Translations under genes and position numbers: made by a program
Assembly (NCBI GenBank): GCA_964655225.1
Contig: CAZZMB010000002.1
Location: 1-64,000 of the forward strand
Direction: 5' to 3'
Source of the DNA: JAFMKE01 sp964655225
GTDB lineage: Bacteria; Bacteroidota; Bacteroidia; Chitinophagales; UBA8649
Length of the DNA: 64,000 nucleotides
Part shown: positions 52,510 to 61,517 of the stretch, piece by piece
How the letters are laid out: every line of letters begins with the position of its first letter
How positions within the stretch are numbered: position 1 is the stretch's first letter
The notes under the pieces: model-generated
Told to the model about the DNA's origin: nothing
Seen by the model: only the letters and a program-made list of their open reading frames with translations
The model's database searches: none

Positions 52510-53190
52510 TTATTTTTTTGAAGGAATTGTGCCAATAACCGTGACTCCACCTTTCACCTTTTCTTTAAGCTTGGTATGGATAACAGTGTTTAGGGGTAAA
52601 AATAAGTCAACTCTTGAGCCAAATTTTATAAATCCAAACTCTTCACATTGTTCCACTTCTTCCCCTACCTTTAGATAGTTGACTATCCTTCTTGCCAACT
52701 TACCTGCTATTTGCCTTATTAATATACTTACTTGCTCATTACCAAGAACAACGGTGTACCGTTCATTTTTGGTAGAAGATTTGGGGTGCCATGCCACAAG
52801 GTATTTTCCCGGATGGTAACGTACATATTTCACCTCTCCTGCGATAGGGTTCCTGTTCACATGTACATTTGTAGGAGACATGAATATAGACACTTGAACT
52901 CGCTTGTCTTTAAAGTATTCTGGTTCTTCAACTTCTTCAATAACGACAACCTTACCATCTGCGGGAGCTATAACTTGATCATTATGTTGGTTAAATATTC
53001 GGAAAGGTATTCGGAAAAAGGCAACTACAAATCCAAAAAATATTAGTGAGACAACTCCGAAAAATACACGGAAAGAGCTCATAGAATGAATGAAATTTGC
53101 TGCAATATTGATTAAAAGCAAAAGAGCGATAGTCACCAATATAATCTTGTAGCCCTCTTTGTGTATATTGTATTTGTTGTTTATTCTCAT
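52510..53190 (-). CDS. psd: Phosphatidylserine decarboxylase (short, archaetidyl-type)
   Basis: A 226-residue proenzyme that makes phosphatidylethanolamine. Two membrane segments at the N-terminus (about 15-55), then the catalytic fold with VNRNPIAGEVKYVRYHPGKYLVAW and the self-cleavage site GS in FIKFGSRVDLFLP (about residues 190-203), where the Ser becomes the pyruvoyl group. It follows cdsA by 63 bp on the same strand, giving the CDP-diacylglycerol to phosphatidylserine-decarboxylation part of one pathway. Confidence 0.92.
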   Translation of the reverse strand: MRINNKYNIHKEGYKIILVTIALLLLINIAANFIHSMSSFRVFFGVVSLIFFGFVVAFFRIPFRIFNQHNDQVIAPADGKVVVIEEVEEPEYFKDKRVQVSIFMSPTNVHVNRNPIAGEVKYVRYHPGKYLVAWHPKSSTKNERYTVVLGNEQVSILIRQIAGKLARRIVNYLKVGEEVEQCEEFGFIKFGSRVDLFLPLNTVIHTKLKEKVKGGVTVIGTIPSKK

Positions 53191-53253
53191 AAAATTGCTT
53201 CCCTATAAGCCGTGCAAAAATAACAATAATAACCAAGAATTGTTCCTATGCAC

Positions 53254-54078
53254 TTAAGTAAAACAAATGATATAGAAGGCAATGAAGGGAATCACAAAAA
53301 TGAATGCATCAAAACGGTCGAGGAATCCTCCATGTCCGGGAAGTATATTCCCCGTATCTTTTATTCCTAAACTTCTTTTCATGAGTGATTCGACTAAATC
53401 CCCTGTAGCTGAAAAATAGGCAATAAGCCAAGATATGACGGCCCATTCTAAGGTGCTCAAATCCTGAAAAACATAGCCTAAACTGAAGCCTAGTGCAGTT
53501 AGCACGAGAAGCCCTCCAATTGAGCCTTCCCATGTTTTATTAGGAGAAATCCTTTTAAATAGTGGCCTGCTGCCAAATTGACTACCAATTATGTAGGCCG
53601 CACTATCATAGACCCAAACCAAAACGAGAATGCCAAGCAATGTTCCCGGAGAATAAAACCCATTTTTGTATACAATAAAATTAAGCATTGAAAATGGAAT
53701 ACCGATGTATACGAATGCACTCAAGTTTAAACCAATATTGATTAATGGTTTTTCTGACTTAGAGTATAATTCAAGGATAAAAAGTCCAAAAATTAAAACA
53801 GGAAGAATGCTGATAAACTTGATGCTAAGTTTGTCCGACATAAAAGCAGCAGTAATAAGGAATCCCAAAACATTGGTCGCCATTAACCAAACTCGGTAAA
53901 TTTTGGCATATTTAGGTTTTTCATCCCGAAGAGAAACAGTAATATCAAAAAATTCATTGGTGCAAAAGGCAGTAACAAAGGCAATAAGTACAATATAGCC
54001 CGCTTGAAAATAAGAAGCTCCAACCATTATGACTACAAAAAGAACGCCTGTTAAGGCTCTAGTTAAAAAGGTGCTCAT
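53254..54078 (-). CDS. cdsA: Phosphatidate cytidylyltransferase
   Basis: A 274-residue integral-membrane enzyme that makes CDP-diacylglycerol. The signature is at the C-terminal end: SPNKTWEGSIGG, then SATGDLVESLMKRSLGIKDTGNILPGHGGFLDRFDAFIFVIP. About eight membrane segments. It overlaps the upstream CPBP gene by 4 bp (ATGA-type), and psd follows, so CPBP-cdsA-psd is one operon. Confidence 0.95.
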   Translation of the reverse strand: MSTFLTRALTGVLFVVIMVGASYFQAGYIVLIAFVTAFCTNEFFDITVSLRDEKPKYAKIYRVWLMATNVLGFLITAAFMSDKLSIKFISILPVLIFGLFILELYSKSEKPLINIGLNLSAFVYIGIPFSMLNFIVYKNGFYSPGTLLGILVLVWVYDSAAYIIGSQFGSRPLFKRISPNKTWEGSIGGLLVLTALGFSLGYVFQDLSTLEWAVISWLIAYFSATGDLVESLMKRSLGIKDTGNILPGHGGFLDRFDAFIFVIPFIAFYIICFT

Positions 54079-54959
54079 GCGTTTTTTAGCTTATTAGCTT
54101 TGGTTAGGTGATGAAAGTAGTAAACACTAATGATAAAAACAATTATTCCTATTGTAGAAATATATAAAGGCGGATTTGCTTCTAAATCTATCTGCGTAAT
54201 CTTATTTTGATTGCTTAAGGTCAGAAGTACGATTAACCCATTGTTGAGTAAATGCATAAAAATACTTACCCAAAGATTTTTTGTTCGATAATAAACATAA
54301 CCTAATATTCCACCCATAAACAATAAGGGAAGAATGTAGTAGAATTGGAAATGCATCATGGCAAATAAGATAGAAGATATAAAGATGGCATGAAATGCAC
54401 CTATCTTCATATCATTCAAAACACCTATTAACAGGCCTCTAAAGTATATCTCTTCAGCTATCGCAGGGAAAATGGCGAGGGTTAAGAAGACTATTAAAAA
54501 ATCGCTTAAACCGGAAAAGTTTAAAAAGAATGCTTGGGCTTCCGAAGTAGCTTCTTGCAGGCCTTGAAATTTAAGCTCTAAACCATCAGGAAGGGGAATA
54601 ATATTATTCAATTCCATCAAGTAATTCAAAAAGAAATTAGCACTTAAGATGACTAAAGCTCCCAATAAAATGTGCGAAAGCTTGGGGGGATTTAAAAGCT
54701 TTAAAAACGTAAACACATGCCTCTTGTATATGTATGTAATAAGAATAGCAGGTAAAATCAACATAATGGTTACCGACACAATTTGGGCAAGGCCCAGCTC
54801 CAGTATGGTCTGATTGCCGATTAGCTCAAGCGAACTGGGAGATGGCCTCATAATCGTTACTCCAAAAACCGCTATTATAGGGAGAACCGTCCATAAAAAA
54901 ACCAATAAAGGTCGGTGCTCCAATGTCCCTCTTTTTTTTTGAGGTAATTCATCTTCCAT
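54075..54959 (-). CDS. CPBP-family intramembrane metalloprotease
   Basis: A 294-residue membrane protein with about eight hydrophobic segments and the CPBP motif IAEEIYFRGLLIGVL (EExxR) followed by FAMMHFQFY and HLLNNG. It precedes cdsA-psd and overlaps cdsA by 4 bp. The coupling to phospholipid genes suggests a membrane-protein maturation role, but the substrate is unknown. Its start is 120 bp from the divergent dusB gene. Confidence 0.88.
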   Translation of the reverse strand: MEDELPQKKRGTLEHRPLLVFLWTVLPIIAVFGVTIMRPSPSSLELIGNQTILELGLAQIVSVTIMLILPAILITYIYKRHVFTFLKLLNPPKLSHILLGALVILSANFFLNYLMELNNIIPLPDGLELKFQGLQEATSEAQAFFLNFSGLSDFLIVFLTLAIFPAIAEEIYFRGLLIGVLNDMKIGAFHAIFISSILFAMMHFQFYYILPLLFMGGILGYVYYRTKNLWVSIFMHLLNNGLIVLLTLSNQNKITQIDLEANPPLYISTIGIIVFIISVYYFHHLTKANKLKNA

Positions 54960-55079
54960 AGATTTGTAAAATTAACAAATTATTTAAAGCCGTCTTATAT
55001 ACTTCTTGTTAAGTGGATCTTAAAATTTTTAAACTGGATAAGATTTACAGTAATTTGACAAAAAAAGTATCTTTGCTTC

Positions 55080-56069
55080 ATGGTGAAAATCGACCAATTG
55101 GAATTAGGAGATTTTCCTCTTTTGTTAGCACCAATGGAGGATGTAAGTGATCCACCTTTTCGGGCATTATGCAAGGCAAATGGGGCGGACCTAATGTATA
55201 CAGAATTCATTTCAACTGAAGGCTTGATTAGAGATGCAGACAAGAGTGTCAAAAAGTTAGACATTTACGATGCGGAAAGACCTATCGGTATTCAAATTTT
55301 TGGTTCGGTTTTAGAGTCCATGATGATGTCGGCAAGAATTGTAGAAGAAGCTAACCCAGAAATTCTAGATATTAATTTTGGTTGTCCAGTGAAAAAAGTC
55401 GTTGGGAAAATGGCGGGTGCTGGTATCTTACAAGATATACCCCGCATGGTGTCCTTAACAGAGGCCGTTGTGAAATCTACTAAATTACCGGTAACCGTTA
55501 AAACAAGGTTAGGCTGGGATAGTAACTCTATTCGTATTCAAGAAGTTGCAGAGCGATTGCAAGATGTGGGTATTAAAGCACTTAGTATTCACGGTAGAAC
55601 CCGAAAGCAAATGTATAAAGGGGAGGCCGATTGGTCTGAGATTGCCAAGATTAAAGAAAACCCTCGTATTCAAATCCCAATTTTTGGAAATGGAGATATT
55701 GATACGCCGGAAAAGTGCATGGAGTATAAAAATAAATATGGGGTTGATGGAATAATGATTGGTAGAGCAGCAATTGGATATCCTTGGGTTTTCAGGGAAA
55801 TTAAACACTATATGAAGACAGGGGAGCATCTTGCTCCTCCATCTGTAGATGAGCGAGTTGATACCGCACTAAAACATTTAAAGACCTCAATTGAATGGAA
55901 AGGGGATGTGCTCGGGGTTCTTGAAACAAGGAGACACTATGGGAGCTATTTTCGAGGTTTCCGAGATATTAAATCTTACCGAATGAAGCTGGTCAACTCG
56001 ATGGAGCATGAAGAATTATTTGATATACTTGAATCGATTCGCGAGAATTACAAAATGGTAGTGATTTAA
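55080..56069 (+). CDS. dusB: tRNA dihydrouridine synthase DusB
   Basis: A 329-residue flavoenzyme reducing U17 or neighbouring uridines of tRNA to dihydrouridine. The FMN site APMEDVSDPPFRALC is at about residues 17-31, catalytic Cys102 in FGCPVKKVVGK, and the binding segment ALSIHGRTRKQMYKGEADW and NGDIDTPEKC follow. Alone on the plus strand; the NrdB leader begins right after it. Confidence 0.95.
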   Translation: MVKIDQLELGDFPLLLAPMEDVSDPPFRALCKANGADLMYTEFISTEGLIRDADKSVKKLDIYDAERPIGIQIFGSVLESMMMSARIVEEANPEILDINFGCPVKKVVGKMAGAGILQDIPRMVSLTEAVVKSTKLPVTVKTRLGWDSNSIRIQEVAERLQDVGIKALSIHGRTRKQMYKGEADWSEIAKIKENPRIQIPIFGNGDIDTPEKCMEYKNKYGVDGIMIGRAAIGYPWVFREIKHYMKTGEHLAPPSVDERVDTALKHLKTSIEWKGDVLGVLETRRHYGSYFRGFRDIKSYRMKLVNSMEHEELFDILESIRENYKMVVI

Positions 56070-56213
56070 TCTTCTTGTTTTCATCATTTTGATTTGTGGC
56101 CTAATTTTTTTAGGAGTAAATCAGTTTAAAACCTAGAAGAAAACGCATTGAAATATTTGGCAAATTCTAGCAATAAAAATCCTAAGCAAAAAACAAAATT
56201 TTTTTTCTTTGAG

Positions 56214-56300
56214 TGTTAATAAAATGTTAGTTTTTTGTAATCCACAGGCCTAGTAGTTGTGTTTATTGATTATAAGACACATTCAACATTTAATGTTGAA
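56214..56300 (+). promoter_or_regulatory. DnaA-box-like sites and palindrome upstream of nrdB
   Basis: The 489-bp space 56070-56558 has no gene I can support. Within it are TGTTAATAA (56214-56222), TGTTAGTTT (56225-56233), TAATCCACA (56238-56246; its complement TGTGGATTA is one base from the DnaA box TGTGGATAA), and a perfect 19-base palindrome TTCAACATT-T-AATGTTGAA at 56282-56300. nrdAB is DnaA-controlled in E. coli; a similar control is a hypothesis here. No cobalamin riboswitch motif was seen. Confidence 0.35.
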
Positions 56301-56331
56301 AACCACCCTTTCTTTTTTGAATTTTTCCTAA

Positions 56332-56339
56332 TACTTTTG
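56332..56339 (+). promoter_or_regulatory. -7 element TACTTTTG upstream of nrdB
   Basis: Exact TAnnTTTG match 220 bp ahead of the nrdB ATG, 31 bp past the palindrome. It would give a long untranslated leader. Other weaker matches nearer the gene exist (TTACTTTG near 56484). Confidence 0.35.
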
Positions 56340-56558
56340 AAAAGCAAATAACAGTAAAGGTTGCTTGCCAAAACTCCAAACAGGTAATTTTTATTTTGGA
56401 ATGTTCCATAAGGTGCTAGTTTCGCGCTCTTCGAATAATTACCTCGGGTTAGATTCACATAAAATTGTAGAGGTAAGCAATTACTTTGATCACAAATCAT
56501 TTTTCTGTTTTTAGGGGCGAAAAATGATAATTTTTACACCCTATTTAAATTAAATTTA

Positions 56559-57536
56559 ATGAATATAGAAGTTAAAGAACCAATTCTACACGAAAACAAC
56601 GAACGTTTTGTGTTATTCCCAATCCAGCACGACAAGATATGGGAGATGTATAAACAAGCTGAAGCAAGCTTCTGGACAGCAGAAGAAATTGATTTAGCTC
56701 CTGATATGAAAGATTGGGAAAGCCTTAATTCAGGCGAAAGGCATTTCATTAGTCATGTCTTAGCATTTTTTGCAGCAAGCGATGGCATTGTTAACGAGAA
56801 CTTGGTGATTAATTTTATGCAAGATGTCACCATTCCAGAAGCAAGGTGCTTTTATGGTTTTCAAATAGCTATTGAAAATATACATGCGGAAACATACAGC
56901 TTATTGATTGATACCTATATCAAGGATGAGCAAGAGAAGTCTAAAATGTTTAACGCTATCGATACGATTCCCTGTGTCAAGAAAAAAGCAGATTGGGCAT
57001 TGAAGTGGATTGAGGATTCTCCGTCATTTGCGCACCGATTAATTGCTTTTGCTGCCGTAGAAGGAATCTTCTTCTCTGGAAGTTTTTGTTCAATATTTTG
57101 GCTCAAGAAAAGGGGTCTAATGCCCGGACTTTCCTTCTCTAACGAGTTAATTAGTAGAGATGAAGGATTGCATTGTGATTTTGCTTGCTTGATTTATACG
57201 ATGTTAAATAACAAACTAGATGTTAAAGAGGTTAACTCTATCATTATGGAGGCTGTCGAGTTTGAAAAAGAATTTGTAAGCGACGCATTGCCAGTTTCTT
57301 TAATTGGAATGAATGCAGAAATGATGTGCGACTATATAGAGTTTGTAGCGGATAGATTATTAGTTTCTCTCGGCTACGAAAAAGTCTATAATGCGAAAAA
57401 TCCATTCCCTTGGATGGAGATGATTTCGCTTCAAGGAAAAACCAACTTCTTCGAAAAACGAGTTGCTGAATACCAAAAAGCAGGTGTTTCTGCAAAGAAA
57501 GAAGATCACTCGTTCTCAATTGACGAAGATTTCTAA
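56559..57536 (+). CDS. nrdB: Ribonucleotide reductase class I small subunit
   Basis: A 325-residue di-iron protein that holds the tyrosyl radical for NrdA. It resembles the eukaryote-like R2 group: iron ligand Asp75 in AASDGIVNENL, Glu106 and His109 in IENIHAETYS, the radical Tyr113 (four after His109), and later SRDEGLHCDF. The C-terminal tail (SFSIDEDF) is the binding peptide for NrdA. NrdA follows after 53 bp, same strand. The long leader upstream carries putative DnaA boxes and a palindrome. Confidence 0.95.
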   Translation: MNIEVKEPILHENNERFVLFPIQHDKIWEMYKQAEASFWTAEEIDLAPDMKDWESLNSGERHFISHVLAFFAASDGIVNENLVINFMQDVTIPEARCFYGFQIAIENIHAETYSLLIDTYIKDEQEKSKMFNAIDTIPCVKKKADWALKWIEDSPSFAHRLIAFAAVEGIFFSGSFCSIFWLKKRGLMPGLSFSNELISRDEGLHCDFACLIYTMLNNKLDVKEVNSIIMEAVEFEKEFVSDALPVSLIGMNAEMMCDYIEFVADRLLVSLGYEKVYNAKNPFPWMEMISLQGKTNFFEKRVAEYQKAGVSAKKEDHSFSIDEDF

Positions 57537-57589
57537 TACCACAGCTAACGAATAAATCAAGATAAAAACGACCTAAAAGACTAACTATA

Positions 57590-59947
57590 ATGTACGTAAT
57601 CAAAAGAAACGGAAGAAAAGAAGCAGTGATGTTTGATAAAATCACTGCAAGAATTAACAAGCTATCCTATGGATTGGATAACAAATACGTACAACCTGCT
57701 GAAATTGCTAAAAAGGTTATTCAAGGAATGTTCGATGGGGTGACAACTACAGAATTAGATAATCTTGCGGCCGAAACGGCAGCATCAATGACGACGGTTC
57801 ATCCAGATTATGCAATTTTAGCTGCTCGTATTGCGGTTTCAAACCTACACAAAAACACAAAGAAGTCTTTTTCAGACGTGGTAGAAGACTTACACAAGTA
57901 TGTAGACCCAAAAACAGATGAACCAGCTCCCTTAGTGGCAGATGATGTGCATGAAATTATCATGAAGAATTCAGAAGAGTTGGATTCTGCCGTGATACAT
58001 TCAAGAGATTTTCATTACGACTTCTTTGGATTTAAGACTTTAGAAAGAGCATACTTATTGAAGTTGAACGGCCAGATAGCAGAGCGTCCTCAGCATATGT
58101 TAATGCGTGTGTCAGTAGGTATTCATAAAGAAGATATTAAATCGGCTATTGAGACCTATAACCTGATGTCTCAAAAATGGTTTACGCATGCCACTCCTAC
58201 TTTGTTCAACGCAGGTACTCCTAAACCACAAATGTCATCGTGCTTCTTACTAACGATGAAGGATGATAGTATTTCAGGTATTTTTGACACCTTGCGTCAA
58301 TGTGCAGAAATTTCTAAATCTGCAGGAGGTATTGGTTTGAGTATTCATAATGTGAGAGCAAATGGAAGTTATATAAAGGGAACAAACGGAACATCTAATG
58401 GCATTATTCCAATGTTGAGAGTGTTTAATGATACGGCTCGTTATGTGGATCAAGGTGGAGGGAAACGAAAAGGCGCCTTTGCGGTTTATTTGGAGCCTTG
58501 GCATGCTGATGTTTTTGATTTCTTAGATTTGAAAAAGAACCACGGTAAAGAAGAAAATAGAGCAAGAGATTTATTCTATGCCCTATGGATTCCAGATTTA
58601 TTTATGCAGCGGGTGATGGAGGATGGAGATTGGAGTTTATTCTGTCCAAACGAAGCTCCTGGTTTAGCGGATACGCACAGTGAAGAATTTGAAGCTTTAT
58701 ACACCAAGTATGAGCAGGAAGGTAGAGCGCGAAAAACAGTAAAGGCGCAAAAATTATGGTTTGCTATCTGTGAATCTCAAATTGAAACTGGGACACCATA
58801 TATTTTATATAAGGATGCCGCGAACAATAAATCGAATCAACAAAACCTTGGGACGATTAAGTCTTCAAACTTATGTACGGAGATTTTAGAATACACAGCA
58901 CCAGATGAGGTGGCAGTTTGTAATTTGGCCTCATTAGCTCTCAATAAGTATGTTGGTAAAGATGGCAAGTATGACTTTCAAAAATTATACGATGTAAGTT
59001 ATCAGGTCACCAAAAACCTAAACAAGATTATTGACAATAATTATTATCCAGTACCAGAAGCAAAAAATTCAAACATGCGTCACAGACCAATTGGTATTGG
59101 GGTACAGGGATTGGCGGATGCTTTCATGTTGTTGAGGTTGCCATTCGAAAGCGAGGAAGCGAGAATGTTAAATAAAAACATTTTCGAAACAATTTACTTT
59201 GCAGCAATGACAGCTTCGAAAGATTTAGCGAAGAAAGAAGGAGCTTATGAGACCTTTAAAGGATCCCCACTAAGTGAAGGCAAATTTCAATTTGACCTCT
59301 GGAATGTTAAGCCAAGTGGCATGTGGAATTGGAACAAATTAAGAAAAGATGTAATGAAGCATGGAGTTAGAAATAGCTTGTTGTTAGCGCCAATGCCAAC
59401 AGCTTCAACATCTCAAATTTTAGGAAATAATGAGTGCTTTGAACCATACACAAGTAACATTTACTCAAGAAGAGTGCTGTCGGGTGAGTTTGTTATTGTA
59501 AATAAACACTTGCTGAAAGACTTGATTGAAAGAGAACTGTGGAGCGAGGACATGAAGTACAAGTTGATTGCTCGAAATGGCTCAGTTCAAGATATCCCTG
59601 AAGTACCTCAGGATCTAAAGGATTTGTACAAAACGGCATGGGAAATATCCTCAAAAGCAGTTATTGAAATGAGTGCAGATCGTGGAGCCTTCATTTGCCA
59701 ATCGCAAAGTTTGAACATCTTTATGGAAAATGCCACTTTCAAAAAACTATCTTCTATGCACTTTTACGCATGGAAAGCAGGATTAAAAACGGGGACTTAT
59801 TACTTGAGAACGAAAGCAGCTAGAGATGCAATTAAATTTACAGTTGATAGTCAGTACTTGAAAGGAGATAAAATTGACGATGATAAAATTGCAGCGGCAG
59901 TTTGTTCATTGGATGATCCAGATTCATGTGAAATGTGTTCTGGCTGA
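57590..59947 (+). CDS. nrdA: Ribonucleotide reductase class I large subunit
   Basis: A 785-residue enzyme that reduces ribonucleoside diphosphates to deoxy forms. N-terminal ATP-cone (about 1-90, MYVIKRNGRKEAVMFDKITAR), active-site cysteine regions (MSSCFLLTMKDDS and SNLCTEILEY), GGIGLSIHNVRANGSYI, the conserved SLLLAPMPTASTSQILGNNE, and the C-terminal CEMC pair that is re-reduced by thioredoxin-like partners. Normal length. A strong terminator follows. Confidence 0.96.
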   Translation: MYVIKRNGRKEAVMFDKITARINKLSYGLDNKYVQPAEIAKKVIQGMFDGVTTTELDNLAAETAASMTTVHPDYAILAARIAVSNLHKNTKKSFSDVVEDLHKYVDPKTDEPAPLVADDVHEIIMKNSEELDSAVIHSRDFHYDFFGFKTLERAYLLKLNGQIAERPQHMLMRVSVGIHKEDIKSAIETYNLMSQKWFTHATPTLFNAGTPKPQMSSCFLLTMKDDSISGIFDTLRQCAEISKSAGGIGLSIHNVRANGSYIKGTNGTSNGIIPMLRVFNDTARYVDQGGGKRKGAFAVYLEPWHADVFDFLDLKKNHGKEENRARDLFYALWIPDLFMQRVMEDGDWSLFCPNEAPGLADTHSEEFEALYTKYEQEGRARKTVKAQKLWFAICESQIETGTPYILYKDAANNKSNQQNLGTIKSSNLCTEILEYTAPDEVAVCNLASLALNKYVGKDGKYDFQKLYDVSYQVTKNLNKIIDNNYYPVPEAKNSNMRHRPIGIGVQGLADAFMLLRLPFESEEARMLNKNIFETIYFAAMTASKDLAKKEGAYETFKGSPLSEGKFQFDLWNVKPSGMWNWNKLRKDVMKHGVRNSLLLAPMPTASTSQILGNNECFEPYTSNIYSRRVLSGEFVIVNKHLLKDLIERELWSEDMKYKLIARNGSVQDIPEVPQDLKDLYKTAWEISSKAVIEMSADRGAFICQSQSLNIFMENATFKKLSSMHFYAWKAGLKTGTYYLRTKAARDAIKFTVDSQYLKGDKIDDDKIAAAVCSLDDPDSCEMCSG

Positions 59948-59973
59948 TATTTAAACTTACTTTTAAATCTAAG

Positions 59974-60012
59974 CAAAAGCCATCCGTTTGAAGCGGGATG
60001 GCTTTTGTGTTT
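59974..60012 (+). terminator. Terminator after nrdA
   Basis: A 12-bp stem (59974-59985 with 59996-60007) enclosing 10 bases, followed by TGTTTTA. Lies 26 bp past the nrdA stop. Confidence 0.85.
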
Positions 60013-60113
60013 TATATGGAATATGAAAAAAGGGATGAATTATAGAGATAAGCCCTTTCAGTATTGAAAGATTGAGAACGATTGCTTTCTTGTTTAGCGG
60101 CTCTTTGTATTCG

Positions 60114-61331
60114 CTAACCTCGACTTATCGGAAAAGTCATACAATGCGGGCCTCCTCTTGCTCTTGAGAGCTCTGTGCTCGGAATAGCAATAATGGTTTT
60201 CTCAACAGTCGTTGGGTCAGGTGCTTTGTCTAAGAAATCCTTTGCATTTATGACCCGATAACCAGCATTTTTCAATGCAATAGCGGTATGAAAGTTTCTG
60301 TCATAGGCAATAGCAACCCCATTTTTTACAGTTACTAAATTACAGCCATCTGTCCATTGTTCTCTTGCTCCAAATGTCTCATCTCCATTTCCACATAGAA
60401 TAAATTTCATTTGGGGATTATAGTCTGTAAAGAAATCATATAAAGTGGAATATTCTTTTTTACTACCGTCATTACAATATTTGGTCACCTTGATTATATC
60501 TGAGCGCAGGGTATCTTTGTATATAACATATTCATTGGTGCTGATTTGGGTAAAGAGGGTATCTATATGCATAGAAGATCGATCTTTTGCAATAACAATT
60601 CTGACCACATTATCAATTACTCCTTTTTGGAACAATTCTTCTTTCAGACTATTGAAGGCTTCGGGGGTAGATCGTTCGCTACATCCAACCAATAGGTGGG
60701 CTTTGTCCAACATCATGACATCTCCACCCTCCAAGGTATGTTCATCTCCTTTTTTGGTCATATCTATAATCTTGGCATCTCCATTTTCTTGAAAGGAAAG
60801 AAACTCAGGGTGATAGTATATGATGTATCGAGTTAAAATAGACTCTCTTGTTCTCGCTTTTTTAGACGCATGGCAGATCAAAACATGGTCATTTACCACG
60901 ACCCCAATATCTCGAGTAAAAACGTAGTTAGGCAATGGAGGTAAAATGGAAACTTCAGTTGATTTAAGAATTCCTGTAAAAAGAGTATAAGCTAGGTCTT
61001 CAGCATTTAACGACCTTATTTTTTCTGTTTGTTCCTCTTCCAAATTTTCTAAGTCTGCAATGTATTGTATTAACTTATCTTTTGAATTCTTCGGATTAAT
61101 CTTCAGAAGCTCTACGAGCATTTGTAAGGTGTCAATGACATTTTCTTTTCCAGCAAAATGAGCTAAAACTGAAGTGAAAAGTTCGTGTTCCTGCCGCATT
61201 AAGGGAAGAAATACAATATCATCATAGAGAAATTTTAATGCATTCTTAGGAGTTATTACTTCTATCCCGTCATCTGGGTGATGCACGATTACTTTTCGAA
61301 GAATGCCTGTTTCATTGTTTATCATTGTCAT
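60114..61331 (-). CDS. Arginine deiminase family protein
   Basis: A 405-residue guanidino-modifying enzyme. Landmarks are NYVFTRDIGVVV, the catalytic EGGDVMML, HIDTLFTQI with the active-site His, and the C-terminal GGPHCMTFPISR with nucleophile Cys397. This matches arginine deiminase in length and order of motifs, giving citrulline plus ammonia from arginine. It is not next to arcB or arcC genes, so its pathway is unclear; another guanidine substrate is possible. A -7 element (TATATTTG) sits at 61381-61388 on the minus strand. Confidence 0.85.
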   Translation of the reverse strand: MTMINNETGILRKVIVHHPDDGIEVITPKNALKFLYDDIVFLPLMRQEHELFTSVLAHFAGKENVIDTLQMLVELLKINPKNSKDKLIQYIADLENLEEEQTEKIRSLNAEDLAYTLFTGILKSTEVSILPPLPNYVFTRDIGVVVNDHVLICHASKKARTRESILTRYIIYYHPEFLSFQENGDAKIIDMTKKGDEHTLEGGDVMMLDKAHLLVGCSERSTPEAFNSLKEELFQKGVIDNVVRIVIAKDRSSMHIDTLFTQISTNEYVIYKDTLRSDIIKVTKYCNDGSKKEYSTLYDFFTDYNPQMKFILCGNGDETFGAREQWTDGCNLVTVKNGVAIAYDRNFHTAIALKNAGYRVINAKDFLDKAPDPTTVEKTIIAIPSTELSRARGGPHCMTFPISRG

Positions 61332-61380
61332 GTTTTTTAAATAAATATCTGGGCAGTTACTTTAAATTGGCTTGGAGTAT

Positions 61381-61388
61381 CAAATATA
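61381..61388 (-). promoter_or_regulatory. -7 element TATATTTG for the arginine deiminase gene
   Basis: Exact TAnnTTTG match on the minus strand, 49 bp before the gene's ATG at 61331. A TTG lies 14 bp further upstream, shorter than the usual spacing. Confidence 0.4.
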
Positions 61389-61517
61389 ACACTATGAATT
61401 TTCAATTAATAGAAATTGGAACTTTTGCCGCGCGTAAAGTTCATTTCGAGCATGGTGAAGGTTTAGTGGCGCGAAGCTCTGGCTTAGCGTAAAGTAGAAT
61501 ATTTCAAGAATTAATAA

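Noticed and set aside
56255..56280. TGTGT...ACACA imperfect repeat as an NrdR box
   Set aside because: The centre does not fit the NrdR consensus and only one copy exists; NrdR boxes usually come in pairs.
56270..56500. 76-codon minus-strand ORF in the nrdB leader
   Set aside because: Its product is low-quality in composition, has no family features and lies over the palindrome and promoter; likely a chance ORF.
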